Assembly: GCA_023416575.1 (NCBI GenBank)
Contig: JAEZHL010000036.1
Coordinates: 1 to 6,540, forward strand
Source: Pseudomonadota bacterium
GTDB taxonomy: Bacteria; Pseudomonadota; Alphaproteobacteria; Rhizobiales; Hyphomicrobiaceae
Direction of reading: 5' to 3'
DNA: 6,540 bases
Shown piece by piece: positions 1 through 6,472 of this stretch. Position 1 is the first letter of the stretch; each line of letters begins with the position of its first letter. The notes beneath the pieces are model-generated. The model worked only from the letters and a program-made list of their open reading frames with translations. It was not told where the DNA came from and did no database searches. Both the position numbers and the translations under genes were made by a program.

Positions 1-739
1 CATGGAGATGGTGCTGCGCGGCCCGCTCGCCGACCCGAAGGTGCGCAAGGCGCTGAACCTCGCCATCGACCGGGAGGGCATCACCAAGGGCATCCTCGGC
101 GGGCTCGGCACGCCGTCGGTCGGCATGGTCGGCCCGGGCACGCAGGACGAGCTGCGGAAAACCTTCCCGCCGATCCCGTTCGATCCGGAAGGCGCCAAGA
201 AGCTGCTGGCCGAGGCCGGGTATCCGAACGGCTTCAAGATGACCCTGCACGGCCCCAACGGCCGCTACACCAACGACGTCAAGGTGGCGGAAGCCGCGGC
301 CCAGATGTTCACGCGCATCGGCGTCGAGACCACGATCGAGATGCTGCCGCCAGCCGTCTATTTCACCAGAGCCTCGGCGGGCGCGGGGGGATTGCCTGAG
401 TTCAGCTTCATCCTAGTCGGCTGGGGGTCGGACACGGGCGAGACCTCGAGCCCGCTCAAGACCCTGCTCGGTACCTTCAACAAGGACAAGGGCACCGGCG
501 CCGCCAATCGCGGGCGCTACTCCAACCCCGAACTCGACAAGCTCATCGAGCAGGCTCTGGCCACCGTCGATGATGCCAAGCGCCAGGATCTTCTCGCCAA
601 GGCGGTCGAGCTTGCGATGGGCGACGTCGGTCTCATCCCGACCCACTATCAGATCAACACCTGGGCGACAAAAAAGGGCCTGAAATACGAGGGCCGAGCG
701 GACGAGTACACGCTCGCCATGAGCGTGAGCAAGGACTGA
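1..739 (+). CDS. ABC transporter substrate-binding protein, family 5 (DppA/OppA type), 3' part
   Basis: This is the C-terminal part, about 245 residues, of a periplasmic solute-binding protein that delivers ligand to the permease encoded just downstream. The reading frame is open from the left edge (first full codon at 2) and ends at TGA 737-739. Family 5 proteins are usually about 500-540 residues, so roughly the first half, with the signal peptide, lies outside the window; the ATG at 2-4 is probably an internal methionine. Family hallmarks are visible: DPKVRKALNLAIDRE (residues 11-25 of the fragment), the typical 'VRxALNxAIDR' block, then DPEGAKKLLAEAGYPNGF (61-78), and a C-terminal half with YSNPELDKLI and a run of alternating charged and hydrophobic helix near the end. 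Peptides, nickel, glutathione, opines and other ligands are all known for this family, so the substrate is unknown. Its position upstream of B, C, D and F subunits supports a complete importer. Confidence 0.93.
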   Translation, partial: MEMVLRGPLADPKVRKALNLAIDREGITKGILGGLGTPSVGMVGPGTQDELRKTFPPIPFDPEGAKKLLAEAGYPNGFKMTLHGPNGRYTNDVKVAEAAAQMFTRIGVETTIEMLPPAVYFTRASAGAGGLPEFSFILVGWGSDTGETSSPLKTLLGTFNKDKGTGAANRGRYSNPELDKLIEQALATVDDAKRQDLLAKAVELAMGDVGLIPTHYQINTWATKKGLKYEGRADEYTLAMSVSKD

Positions 740-748
740 GACCTTCTC

Positions 749-778
749 CGGCGCGCGTCTCCCCCGAGGCGCGCGCCG
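749..778 (+). promoter_or_regulatory. Strong intercistronic hairpin after the binding-protein gene
   Basis: A near-perfect inverted repeat starts 9 bases after the binding-protein stop. The left arm is 749-761 (CGGCGCGCGTCTC), the loop is CCCC (762-765), and the right arm is 766-778 (GAGGCGCGCGCCG). That gives 13 pairs, of which one is G-U. No T-run follows (next bases ATAGCC), so it is not a classical Rho-independent terminator. In binding-protein ABC operons such a structure commonly protects the 3' end of the binding-protein mRNA or partly stops transcription, so that more binding protein than permease is made. That role is inferred here; the hairpin itself is seen directly. Confidence 0.6.
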
Positions 779-867
779 ATAGCCGCCCCCTGCCCTGATC
801 GACCTCGCGCGCTCTGCGTCATCCCGATGCGCCCGGAGCCGTACGCGACCACCTGGAGCCCTCGCGC

Positions 868-1845
868 ATGACCGCATTCATCCTGCGCCGCCTGATGCAG
901 AGCATGGGTGTGGTCGCGATCATGTCGCTGATCGTCTTCTTCGGGGTGCATATCGTCGGCGACCCGGTCTACCTGCTCATCAACCCGCAGGCCGATCAGG
1001 CCGACATAGAGGCCGCCATCCGCGCGCTGGGCCTCGACCGTCCAATCTGGGAGCAATACTGGAGTTTCGTGACGGGCGCGCTGCAGGGCGACCTCGGCCG
1101 GTCATTCGTTTTTGGCGAGCCGGCGCTCAAGATTATTCTGCAGCGGATGCCCGCAACGCTCGAGCTGGCAATCGCCGCACTCATCATGGCAGTCGTCATC
1201 GGCATCCCCCTCGGGCTCTACGCCGGCCTCAAGCCGCAGGGGTGGATCTCGAAGACCATCATGGCCGGCTCGATCGTCGGCTTCTCGCTGCCGACGTTCT
1301 GGGTCGGCATCATGCTCATCATGCTGTTCGCGGTCATGCTCGGCTGGTTGCCCTCGACGGGTCGCGGCCCGACAGCGACGGTCTTCGGCATCACCTCGAG
1401 CCTGTTCACCATCGAGGGTCTGCGCCACATCTTCCTGCCGGCGCTCAATCTCGCGCTGTTGAAAATCTCGCTGGTGATCCGGCTGGCGCGGGCGGGGACG
1501 CGTGAGGCGATCCACCAGGACTACATCCGCTTCGCGCGCGCCAAAGGCCTTCCAACGCGCCGCGTCATCGGCGTCCATCTGCTCAAAAACATCCTCATTC
1601 CCGTGGTCACGGTGCTCGGCATCGAGTTCGGCAATCTCGTCGCCTTCTCGGTCGTGACCGAGACGATTTTCGCCTGGCCGGGCATGGGGCGGCTACTGAT
1701 CTCGTCGATCCAGAGCCTCGACCGGCCCGTTGTCGTCGCTTACCTCATCATCATCGTCCTGATGTTCATCATCATCAATCTCGTGGTCGACGTCCTCTAT
1801 TCCGTGCTCGATCCGCGCGTCCGGCTCGGAGAGAAGAGCGCATGA
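868..1845 (+). CDS. ABC transporter permease, DppB/OppB type
   Basis: An inner-membrane permease subunit of 325 residues, a usual length for DppB-type proteins, forming half of the transport channel with the next gene product. The N-terminus MTAFILRRLMQS leads into a first membrane segment (about 13-31). Then come the family's periplasmic block with LGLDRP (54-59) and GDLGRSF (74-80), and several further hydrophobic segments (about 97-120, 130-160, 185-205, 245-275, 290-315). The cytoplasmic coupling (EAA) loop is clear: REAIHQDYIRFARAKGL at 212-228, where the ATPase docks. The protein ends with the typical VLDPRVRLGEK-like tail. The ATG at 868 is preceded by GGAG (855-858) at 9 bases spacing. 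The gene follows the binding-protein gene after 128 bases and overlaps the next gene by ATGA. The subunit type is certain; the transported compound is not. Confidence 0.96.
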   Translation: MTAFILRRLMQSMGVVAIMSLIVFFGVHIVGDPVYLLINPQADQADIEAAIRALGLDRPIWEQYWSFVTGALQGDLGRSFVFGEPALKIILQRMPATLELAIAALIMAVVIGIPLGLYAGLKPQGWISKTIMAGSIVGFSLPTFWVGIMLIMLFAVMLGWLPSTGRGPTATVFGITSSLFTIEGLRHIFLPALNLALLKISLVIRLARAGTREAIHQDYIRFARAKGLPTRRVIGVHLLKNILIPVVTVLGIEFGNLVAFSVVTETIFAWPGMGRLLISSIQSLDRPVVVAYLIIIVLMFIIINLVVDVLYSVLDPRVRLGEKSA

Positions 1846-2768
1846 GCCTGACCGAAACATCCGAGCGCACGGAGGTGGCGCCCAAGCCCGATGTCCTCGA
1901 GACGCCGCTCGGCCGCTTCATCGCCGAGTACTGCGAAAGCAAGGTCGCCATCGCCGCCGCGGCGTTTCTCTTCCTGCTCGTGCTGCTCGCCATCGTCGCG
2001 CCGTGGATCGCACCCCAGAACCCCTACGATCTCGCCCAGGTCGACGTGCTCGACAGCCGCTTGCCACCGGGAGAAGTGGGCTTCAACGGCATGACCTACT
2101 GGCTCGGCTCCGATGGCGCCGGTCGTGACCTGCTGAGCGCCATGCTCTATGGCCTCAGGATCTCGCTCGCGGTCGGCTTCCTCTCGGGACTGATCGCGAT
2201 GGCCATCGGTGCGGCGGTGGGTCTGGTAGCGGCCTATGCCGGCGGCCGGGTCGAAACCCTGATCATGCGCATCGTCGATCTGCAGCTGTCGTTTCCGGCG
2301 ATCCTCGTCGCACTGATGCTGATCGCTGTCCTCGGCAAGGGCGTCGACAAGATCATCATCGCCCTCGTCACCGTGCAGTGGGCGTATTACGCGCGGACCG
2401 TCCGCAGCTCGGCCCTCGTCGAGCGTCGTAAGGAGTATGTGGAGGCGGCCCGCTGCCTCGGCCTCAGCCACGGGCGCATCGTGTTCCGGCACATTCTGCC
2501 CAACTGCCTGCCGCCGCTCATCGTGGTGGCGACCGTGCAGGCCGCGCACGCCATCGCGCTCGAGGCGACATTGTCGTTTCTCGGCGTCGGCCTTCCGCAG
2601 ACAGAGCCGTCGCTGGGCCTCCTGATCTCCAACGGCTTCGAGTACGTGCTTTCGGGCAAGTACTGGATCAGCACGTTTCCGGGCATTGCACTGCTGGTCA
2701 CGATCGTCAGCATCAATCTCGTCGGCGACCAGCTCCGCGACGTGCTGAACCCGAGGCTCAAGCGATGA
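1842..2768 (+). CDS. ABC transporter permease, DppC/OppC type
   Basis: The second inner-membrane permease subunit, 308 residues, partner of the DppB-like protein. It has a hydrophilic cytoplasmic N-terminus of about 30 residues, then the first membrane segment (about 35-57) ending in APWIAPQNPYD, the OppC N-terminal domain. The family signature YWLGSDGAGRDLLSAMLYG begins at residue 86. The EAA coupling loop reads EYVEAARCLGLSHGRI from 198, with cysteine 205 where many relatives have alanine. Next comes ILPNCLPPLIV, and later the conserved LEATLSFLGVGLP block. The protein ends in the usual DVLNPRLKR. The ATG at 1842 overlaps the stop of the upstream permease (ATGA, 1842-1845) and has GGAGAG (1828-1833) eight bases before it. 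Stoichiometric production with its partner by translational coupling is inferred. Confidence 0.96.
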   Translation: MSLTETSERTEVAPKPDVLETPLGRFIAEYCESKVAIAAAAFLFLLVLLAIVAPWIAPQNPYDLAQVDVLDSRLPPGEVGFNGMTYWLGSDGAGRDLLSAMLYGLRISLAVGFLSGLIAMAIGAAVGLVAAYAGGRVETLIMRIVDLQLSFPAILVALMLIAVLGKGVDKIIIALVTVQWAYYARTVRSSALVERRKEYVEAARCLGLSHGRIVFRHILPNCLPPLIVVATVQAAHAIALEATLSFLGVGLPQTEPSLGLLISNGFEYVLSGKYWISTFPGIALLVTIVSINLVGDQLRDVLNPRLKR

Positions 2769-3760
2769 CGACTTCCGCGACAGAGGGAGCAACCCTCGCG
2801 GTCGAAAATCTGAAGACCCACTTCTTCACGCGGGCGGGCGTCATCAAGGCCGTCGATGACGTGAGCTTCTCGGTCGGTCGCGGCGAGGTGCTGGGTCTCG
2901 TCGGCGAATCCGGCTCCGGCAAGTCGATCACCGGGCTGTCCGTCATCGGCCTCATTGATCCGCCGGGGCGCATCGTCTCCGGCGCGATCCGCTACAAGGG
3001 CGAGAACCTCGCCGCCTTGCCGGAAGAGCGCCTGCGCCGCCTCCGGGGCGATCGGATCGCGATGATCTTCCAGGATCCCATGATGACACTCAATCCGGTG
3101 CTGCGCATCGACACGCAGATCACGGAGGCCGTGCGCGCCCATCATGACGTCGATCGCGGCACCGCGCGCGACATGGCGCGAGACGCGCTCTCTGCCGTCG
3201 GCATCCCCTCGCCGGAACGCCGCCTCAAGGCCTACCCGCACGAGCTTTCGGGCGGCATGCGTCAGCGCGTGGCGATCGCCATCGCCTTCGTCAACAAACC
3301 CGACCTCATCATCGCCGACGAGCCGACGACTGCGCTCGATGTCACTATCCAGGCGCAGATCCTGCACGTTGCCCAGGAGCTGTGCCGCACGACCGGCACG
3401 GCCCTGATCTGGATCACGCACGATCTCGCGGTGGTCTCGGCGCTCGCCGATCGGATCGCCGTGATGTACGCGGGCCGGATCGTCGAGCAGGGTCCCGCCG
3501 CCGACATCGTCGCCCGGCCGCTTCATCCTTACACGCGGGGCCTCATCGGCTCAGTGCCGAGCCAGAATGCACGCGGCAAGCGGCTCTTCCAAATCCCCGG
3601 CATGACGCCTTCGCTGCTCCACCTGCCGCAGGGGTGCGCGTTTCGCAGCCGTTGCGATGTCGCCGGACCGCAATGCTGCGAGCAACCGGCGATCACCGAG
3701 CCCGTTGCAGGCCGCGAGGTGCGCTGCTTCTACCCGCTGACCTCCGGATCCGATTCATGA
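2765..3760 (+). CDS. ABC transporter ATP-binding protein, DppD/OppD type
   Basis: A cytoplasmic ATPase of 331 residues that powers the importer together with the DppF-like protein. All nucleotide-binding motifs are intact: Walker A GESGSGKS (47-54), Q-loop FQDP (102-105), signature LSGGMRQR (161-168), Walker B LIIADE (181-186, catalytic Glu186), D-loop ALDV (190-193) and H-loop His219 in WITHD. The C-terminal oligopeptide-transporter domain (about 235-331) begins near HPYTRGLIGSVP and carries cysteines 291, 297, 304 and 321 (C-x5-C-x6-C-x16-C), plus an extra Cys305. From established structures of dipeptide importers, this pattern binds a [4Fe-4S] cluster in DppD-type subunits. The ATG at 2765 overlaps the previous stop (ATGA), with GAGG at 2753-2756 as Shine-Dalgarno. 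The next gene starts inside this gene's stop region. Confidence 0.96.
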   Translation: MTTSATEGATLAVENLKTHFFTRAGVIKAVDDVSFSVGRGEVLGLVGESGSGKSITGLSVIGLIDPPGRIVSGAIRYKGENLAALPEERLRRLRGDRIAMIFQDPMMTLNPVLRIDTQITEAVRAHHDVDRGTARDMARDALSAVGIPSPERRLKAYPHELSGGMRQRVAIAIAFVNKPDLIIADEPTTALDVTIQAQILHVAQELCRTTGTALIWITHDLAVVSALADRIAVMYAGRIVEQGPAADIVARPLHPYTRGLIGSVPSQNARGKRLFQIPGMTPSLLHLPQGCAFRSRCDVAGPQCCEQPAITEPVAGREVRCFYPLTSGSDS

Positions 3761-4764
3761 GCGCGCCAGCAACTCCCATCATCGAGGCGCGGCGGCTCAG
3801 CAAGCGGTTCACCCGCAGGCTCGATCTCGCAAGCCGGCTCGCGGCGCGGCTCGGCGCCTCCATGCGCGATGAGACGGTGCATGCCGTCGACGACGTGAGC
3901 CTCACCATCGCCAAGGGCGAGGTCGTCGGACTCGTCGGCGAGTCGGGATGCGGGAAATCGACCCTCGGCCGCATGATCGCCGGCATCGTCGAGCCGAGCG
4001 AGGGAACAGTGCTGTTCAAGGGGCACGATCGCGCGACCCTGCGCGGCGCTGACGCCAAGAAGGCCCGGCTCGGCGTGCAGATGATCTTCCAGGACCCGTT
4101 CGCCTCGCTCAATCCACGCGCCCGCGTCGAGGCGATCATCGGCGAAGCGCCCCTCGTCCACGGACTGGTGTCGAAAGGCGAGATCGCCGGGTATGTCGAC
4201 GAGATGCTGCGGCGGGTCGGGCTCGATCCCGATTGCCGCCGCCGCTATCCGCATCAGTTCTCCGGGGGCCAGCGCAGCCGCATCGGCATCGCCCGCGCGC
4301 TCGCCGTCAGGCCCGAATTCCTGATCTGCGACGAGGCCGTCGCCGCGCTCGACGTCTCCATCCAGGCGCAGGTGCTCAACCTGTTCATGGACCTGCGCGA
4401 GGCGCTCGACCTCACCTATCTCTTCATCAGTCACGACCTCGGCGTGGTCCAGCACATCTCGGACCGCATCATCATCATGTACCTCGGCCGCATCGTCGAG
4501 ACGGCCCCGACCGAGGCGTTCTTCGCCGAGCCCAATCACCCTTACGCACAGGCGCTCCTCGCCGAGGTGCCGCGCCTCGGGGTGACGAAGCGCACGTTCA
4601 AGCCGATCGAAGGCGAGATCCCCTCCCCGCTCGATCCGCCAGCGGGCTGCCATTTTCATCCGCGCTGCCCGTTCGCGCTGCCCCGCTGCCGGACCGAAGC
4701 GCCGGCGCTCAAGGAAATTTCTCCCCGGCGCTATGCAGCGTGCCATCTCAACGATGCCCGTTGA
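3757..4764 (+). CDS. ABC transporter ATP-binding protein, DppF/OppF type
   Basis: The second ATPase of the importer, 335 residues. Walker A is GESGCGKS (61-68), Q-loop FQDP (111-114), signature FSGGQRSR (168-175), Walker B LICDE (189-193, catalytic Glu193), D-loop ALDV (197-200) and H-loop His226 in FISHD. Two positions differ from the textbook DppF wording: Ser174 where GGQRQR has Gln, and Ala194 where DEP has Pro. The C-terminal domain has cysteines 298, 304, 311 and 329 (C-x5-C-x6-C-x17-C), the same arrangement as in the partner ATPase. The start at 3757 is chosen because it gives the ATGA overlap shared by this operon and an N-terminus, MSAPATPIIEARRLSKRF, of the right family length. An in-frame ATG at 3382 would add 125 residues lying wholly inside the upstream gene and matching nothing. 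The Shine-Dalgarno is weak (GGA at 3746-3748), consistent with coupling. Confidence 0.95.
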   Translation: MSAPATPIIEARRLSKRFTRRLDLASRLAARLGASMRDETVHAVDDVSLTIAKGEVVGLVGESGCGKSTLGRMIAGIVEPSEGTVLFKGHDRATLRGADAKKARLGVQMIFQDPFASLNPRARVEAIIGEAPLVHGLVSKGEIAGYVDEMLRRVGLDPDCRRRYPHQFSGGQRSRIGIARALAVRPEFLICDEAVAALDVSIQAQVLNLFMDLREALDLTYLFISHDLGVVQHISDRIIIMYLGRIVETAPTEAFFAEPNHPYAQALLAEVPRLGVTKRTFKPIEGEIPSPLDPPAGCHFHPRCPFALPRCRTEAPALKEISPRRYAACHLNDAR

Positions 4765-4805
4765 GCCTCCCGACGGCGATGGGCGTGTTTGTGATGGACA
4801 GTGAC

Positions 4806-4824
4806 TTTCCGCTGCCTGCGGAGG
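4806..4824 (+). other. Short hairpin in the gap between the transporter operon and the ligase gene
   Basis: TCCGC (4808-4812) pairs with GCGGA (4818-4822) around a five-base loop TGCCT, with two further possible G-U pairs outside. It lies 40-60 bases after the last transporter stop. There is no following T-run, so a terminator role is weakly supported. It may be chance in GC-rich DNA. Confidence 0.25.
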
Positions 4825-4888
4825 TCCGTGACACTAGGTAACCCTCGGCCCATGCATTATGCTGCGCACAAACAAGAAGATACGATGA

Positions 4889-4895
4889 GGGAGGA
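4889..4895 (+). promoter_or_regulatory. Ribosome binding site of the CoA ligase gene
   Basis: GGGAGGA, a strong Shine-Dalgarno match, precedes the ATG at 4898 by a short spacer (two to three bases, depending on the pairing register). It fixes the ligase start and shows that the gene is translated independently of the transporter operon. An ATG at 4885 just upstream is out of frame with the ligase. Confidence 0.7.
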
Positions 4896-4897
4896 CT

Positions 4898-6439
4898 ATG
4901 GACTATCCGCGCTTCTATAACGCGGCCTTCGACCTGGTCGACCGCCACCTTGCCGAAGGCAGGGGCGCAAAGCCCGCCTTCATCGATCCGACCCGCACCC
5001 TGACCTACGCTGAGCTCAGCCGCTCGAGCAACCGTTTCGCCAACCTCCTGCGCACGTTCAATATTGCGCGCGAGGCCCGTGTGGCGTTGCTTCTACAGGA
5101 CACGGTCGACTTTCCGGTCGCCTTCTTCGGCGCCATCAAGGCCGGTATCGCGCCGGTCGCGCTGAATACGCTGCTCACGACGGAGCAGTATCGCTACATC
5201 CTCGACGACAGCCGCGCCCAGGCGCTCATCGTCTCCGAACCGCTGCTGGCGACGGTCCAGCCCATTCTCGCCGACCTGCCGTTCCTCACCCATCTGATCG
5301 TCGCGGGCGGCAAGGCGCCGGCCTACGGCTTCTCGCTCGCCGAGGAGCTGGCCGATATGCCCGAGTCGCTGGAGAAGGTTCAGACCTGCGCCGACGAGGT
5401 GGCGTTCTGGCTCTATTCCTCGGGCTCGACCGGCATGCCGAAAGGCGTCCAACACGTGCACACCAGCATGATGGAAACCGCTCGCCTCTATGGCCAGGCG
5501 GTGCTCGGGATTCGCGAGGGGGACGTTGTCTTCTCGGCGGCGAAGCTGTTCTTCGCCTACGGCCTCGGCAACGCCATGTCCTTCCCGCTGTCGGTCGGCG
5601 CGACCACGATCCTGCTGCCGGAGCGGCCGACGCCCGAGGCCGTGTTCCGCACCATGGCGCAGCATCAGCCGACGATCTTCTATGGCGTGCCCACCCTTTA
5701 TGCCGCCATGCTGGCACACAAGGAGCCGCCGCAGCAGGCCTTCAGCCGCACGCGCTGGTGCGTCTCGGCCGGCGAAGCGCTTCCCGCCGAGGTCGGCCGC
5801 GCCTTCAAGGAGCGGTTTGGCGCCGACATTCTCGACGGTGTCGGATCGACGGAGATGCTGCACATCTACGTCTCGAACCGGCCGGGCGACATCCGCTATG
5901 GCACGTCGGGAAAGCCCGTCGCCGGCTACGACATCCGGCTCGTCGACGAGGCCGGACAGCCGGTCCCACCGGGCGAGGTCGGCGAAATGCTCGTTTCCGG
6001 CCCCAGCGCGGCGGAGGGCTACTGGAACCAGCGCGCCAAGAGCCGCTCGACGTTCGAGGGCCAGTGGATGCGCACCGGCGACAAGTACACCTGCGATGCC
6101 GAGGGTTATTACACCTACGCCGGCCGCACCGACGACATGTTCAAGGTCTCCGGGATCTGGGTCTCCCCGTTCGAGGTCGAAAGCGCCCTTGTCTCACACC
6201 CGTCCGTGCTCGAGGCCGCTGTCGTGCCGGCCATGGACGGTGACGGCCTCCTGAAGCCGAAGGCGTTCGTGGTGCTGAAAGAGGGACATAGCGGCGGCCC
6301 GGCGCTGGACGAAGTGTTGCAGGAGCACGTCAAAGCCAAGGGCGGTCCCTGGAAGTACCCGCGCTGGATCACCTATGCGGGGAACCTGCCCAAGACCGCC
6401 ACCGGCAAGATCCAGCGCTTCAAACTACGGGAGCTGTAA
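4898..6439 (+). CDS. Benzoate-CoA ligase family protein
   Basis: A cytoplasmic acyl/aryl-CoA synthetase of 513 residues, full length for the benzoate-CoA ligase family. It would use ATP and CoA to convert an aromatic carboxylate to its CoA thioester through an acyl-adenylate. Adenylation motifs appear in order: YSSGSTGMPKG phosphate loop (173-183), KLFFAYGLGN (216-225), GSTEMLHIY (316-324), TGDKY (393-397), the hinge GRTDDMFKVSG (409-419) and the C-terminal PKTATGKIQR with catalytic Lys504. The KLFFAYGLGN and GSTEMLHI wording is characteristic of benzoate- and hydroxybenzoate-CoA ligases (BadA, HbaA), where these segments line the aryl pocket. The N-terminus (YNAAFDLVDR, GRGAKPAFIDP) recalls HbaA-type 4-hydroxybenzoate ligases more than BadA, from memory only. 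Benzoate, hydroxy- or aminobenzoate and furoate all remain possible. It follows the importer genes by 133 bases on the same strand. No ring reductase or epoxidase genes are in view to say which pathway it feeds. Confidence 0.93.
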   Translation: MDYPRFYNAAFDLVDRHLAEGRGAKPAFIDPTRTLTYAELSRSSNRFANLLRTFNIAREARVALLLQDTVDFPVAFFGAIKAGIAPVALNTLLTTEQYRYILDDSRAQALIVSEPLLATVQPILADLPFLTHLIVAGGKAPAYGFSLAEELADMPESLEKVQTCADEVAFWLYSSGSTGMPKGVQHVHTSMMETARLYGQAVLGIREGDVVFSAAKLFFAYGLGNAMSFPLSVGATTILLPERPTPEAVFRTMAQHQPTIFYGVPTLYAAMLAHKEPPQQAFSRTRWCVSAGEALPAEVGRAFKERFGADILDGVGSTEMLHIYVSNRPGDIRYGTSGKPVAGYDIRLVDEAGQPVPPGEVGEMLVSGPSAAEGYWNQRAKSRSTFEGQWMRTGDKYTCDAEGYYTYAGRTDDMFKVSGIWVSPFEVESALVSHPSVLEAAVVPAMDGDGLLKPKAFVVLKEGHSGGPALDEVLQEHVKAKGGPWKYPRWITYAGNLPKTATGKIQRFKLREL

Positions 6440-6470
6440 CCGTCCCCCTCCACGTTGCAGACCCGGACGG
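6440..6470. terminator. Possible bidirectional terminator stem between converging genes
   Basis: CCGTCC (6440-6445), directly after the ligase stop, is the exact reverse complement of GGACGG (6465-6470), which lies just before the stop of the minus-strand gene. The stem is only six pairs with a 19-base loop and has no T-run on either side. The placement between two convergent stops suits a shared terminator, but the structure is weak. Confidence 0.25.
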
Positions 6471-6472
6471 AT

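Noticed and set aside
779..867. Remainder of the gap between binding-protein and permease genes, examined for a small gene or promoter
   Set aside because: Apart from the GGAG Shine-Dalgarno at 855-858, no convincing frame, promoter or repeat was seen.
2387..3526. Long minus-strand open frame (379 codons) opposite the permease and ATPase genes
   Set aside because: It lies opposite two clear genes, its translation is rich in Arg, Asp and Gly with no recognisable domain, and such antisense frames are common in GC-rich coding DNA. The same applies to the minus-strand frames at 1797-2792, 3730-4746 and 5093-5863.
3382..3756. N-terminal extension of the DppF-like gene from an upstream in-frame ATG
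   Set aside because: The extra 125 residues are entirely inside the DppD-like gene in another frame, are Arg/His/Pro-rich and match no domain; the start at 3757 fits the family and the ATGA pattern.
4779..4841. 20-codon open frame in the gap before the ligase gene (MGVFVMDSDFPLPAEVRDTR)
   Set aside because: It lacks a convincing Shine-Dalgarno and any recognisable feature, and is short enough to be chance.
4854..4862. Small palindrome GCAT-T-ATGC upstream of the ligase gene as a possible operator
   Set aside because: Only four pairs, not extendable, and no regulator gene is visible in the window.
4828..4863. Possible promoter for the ligase gene: GTGACA (4828-4833) as -35 with CATTAT or TATGCT as -10, or a sigma-54 type GG/GC pair
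   Set aside because: Spacing is 21 or more bases for the -35/-10 reading and 12, not 10, for the GG/GC reading. A promoter probably lies in this gap, but none can be assigned.
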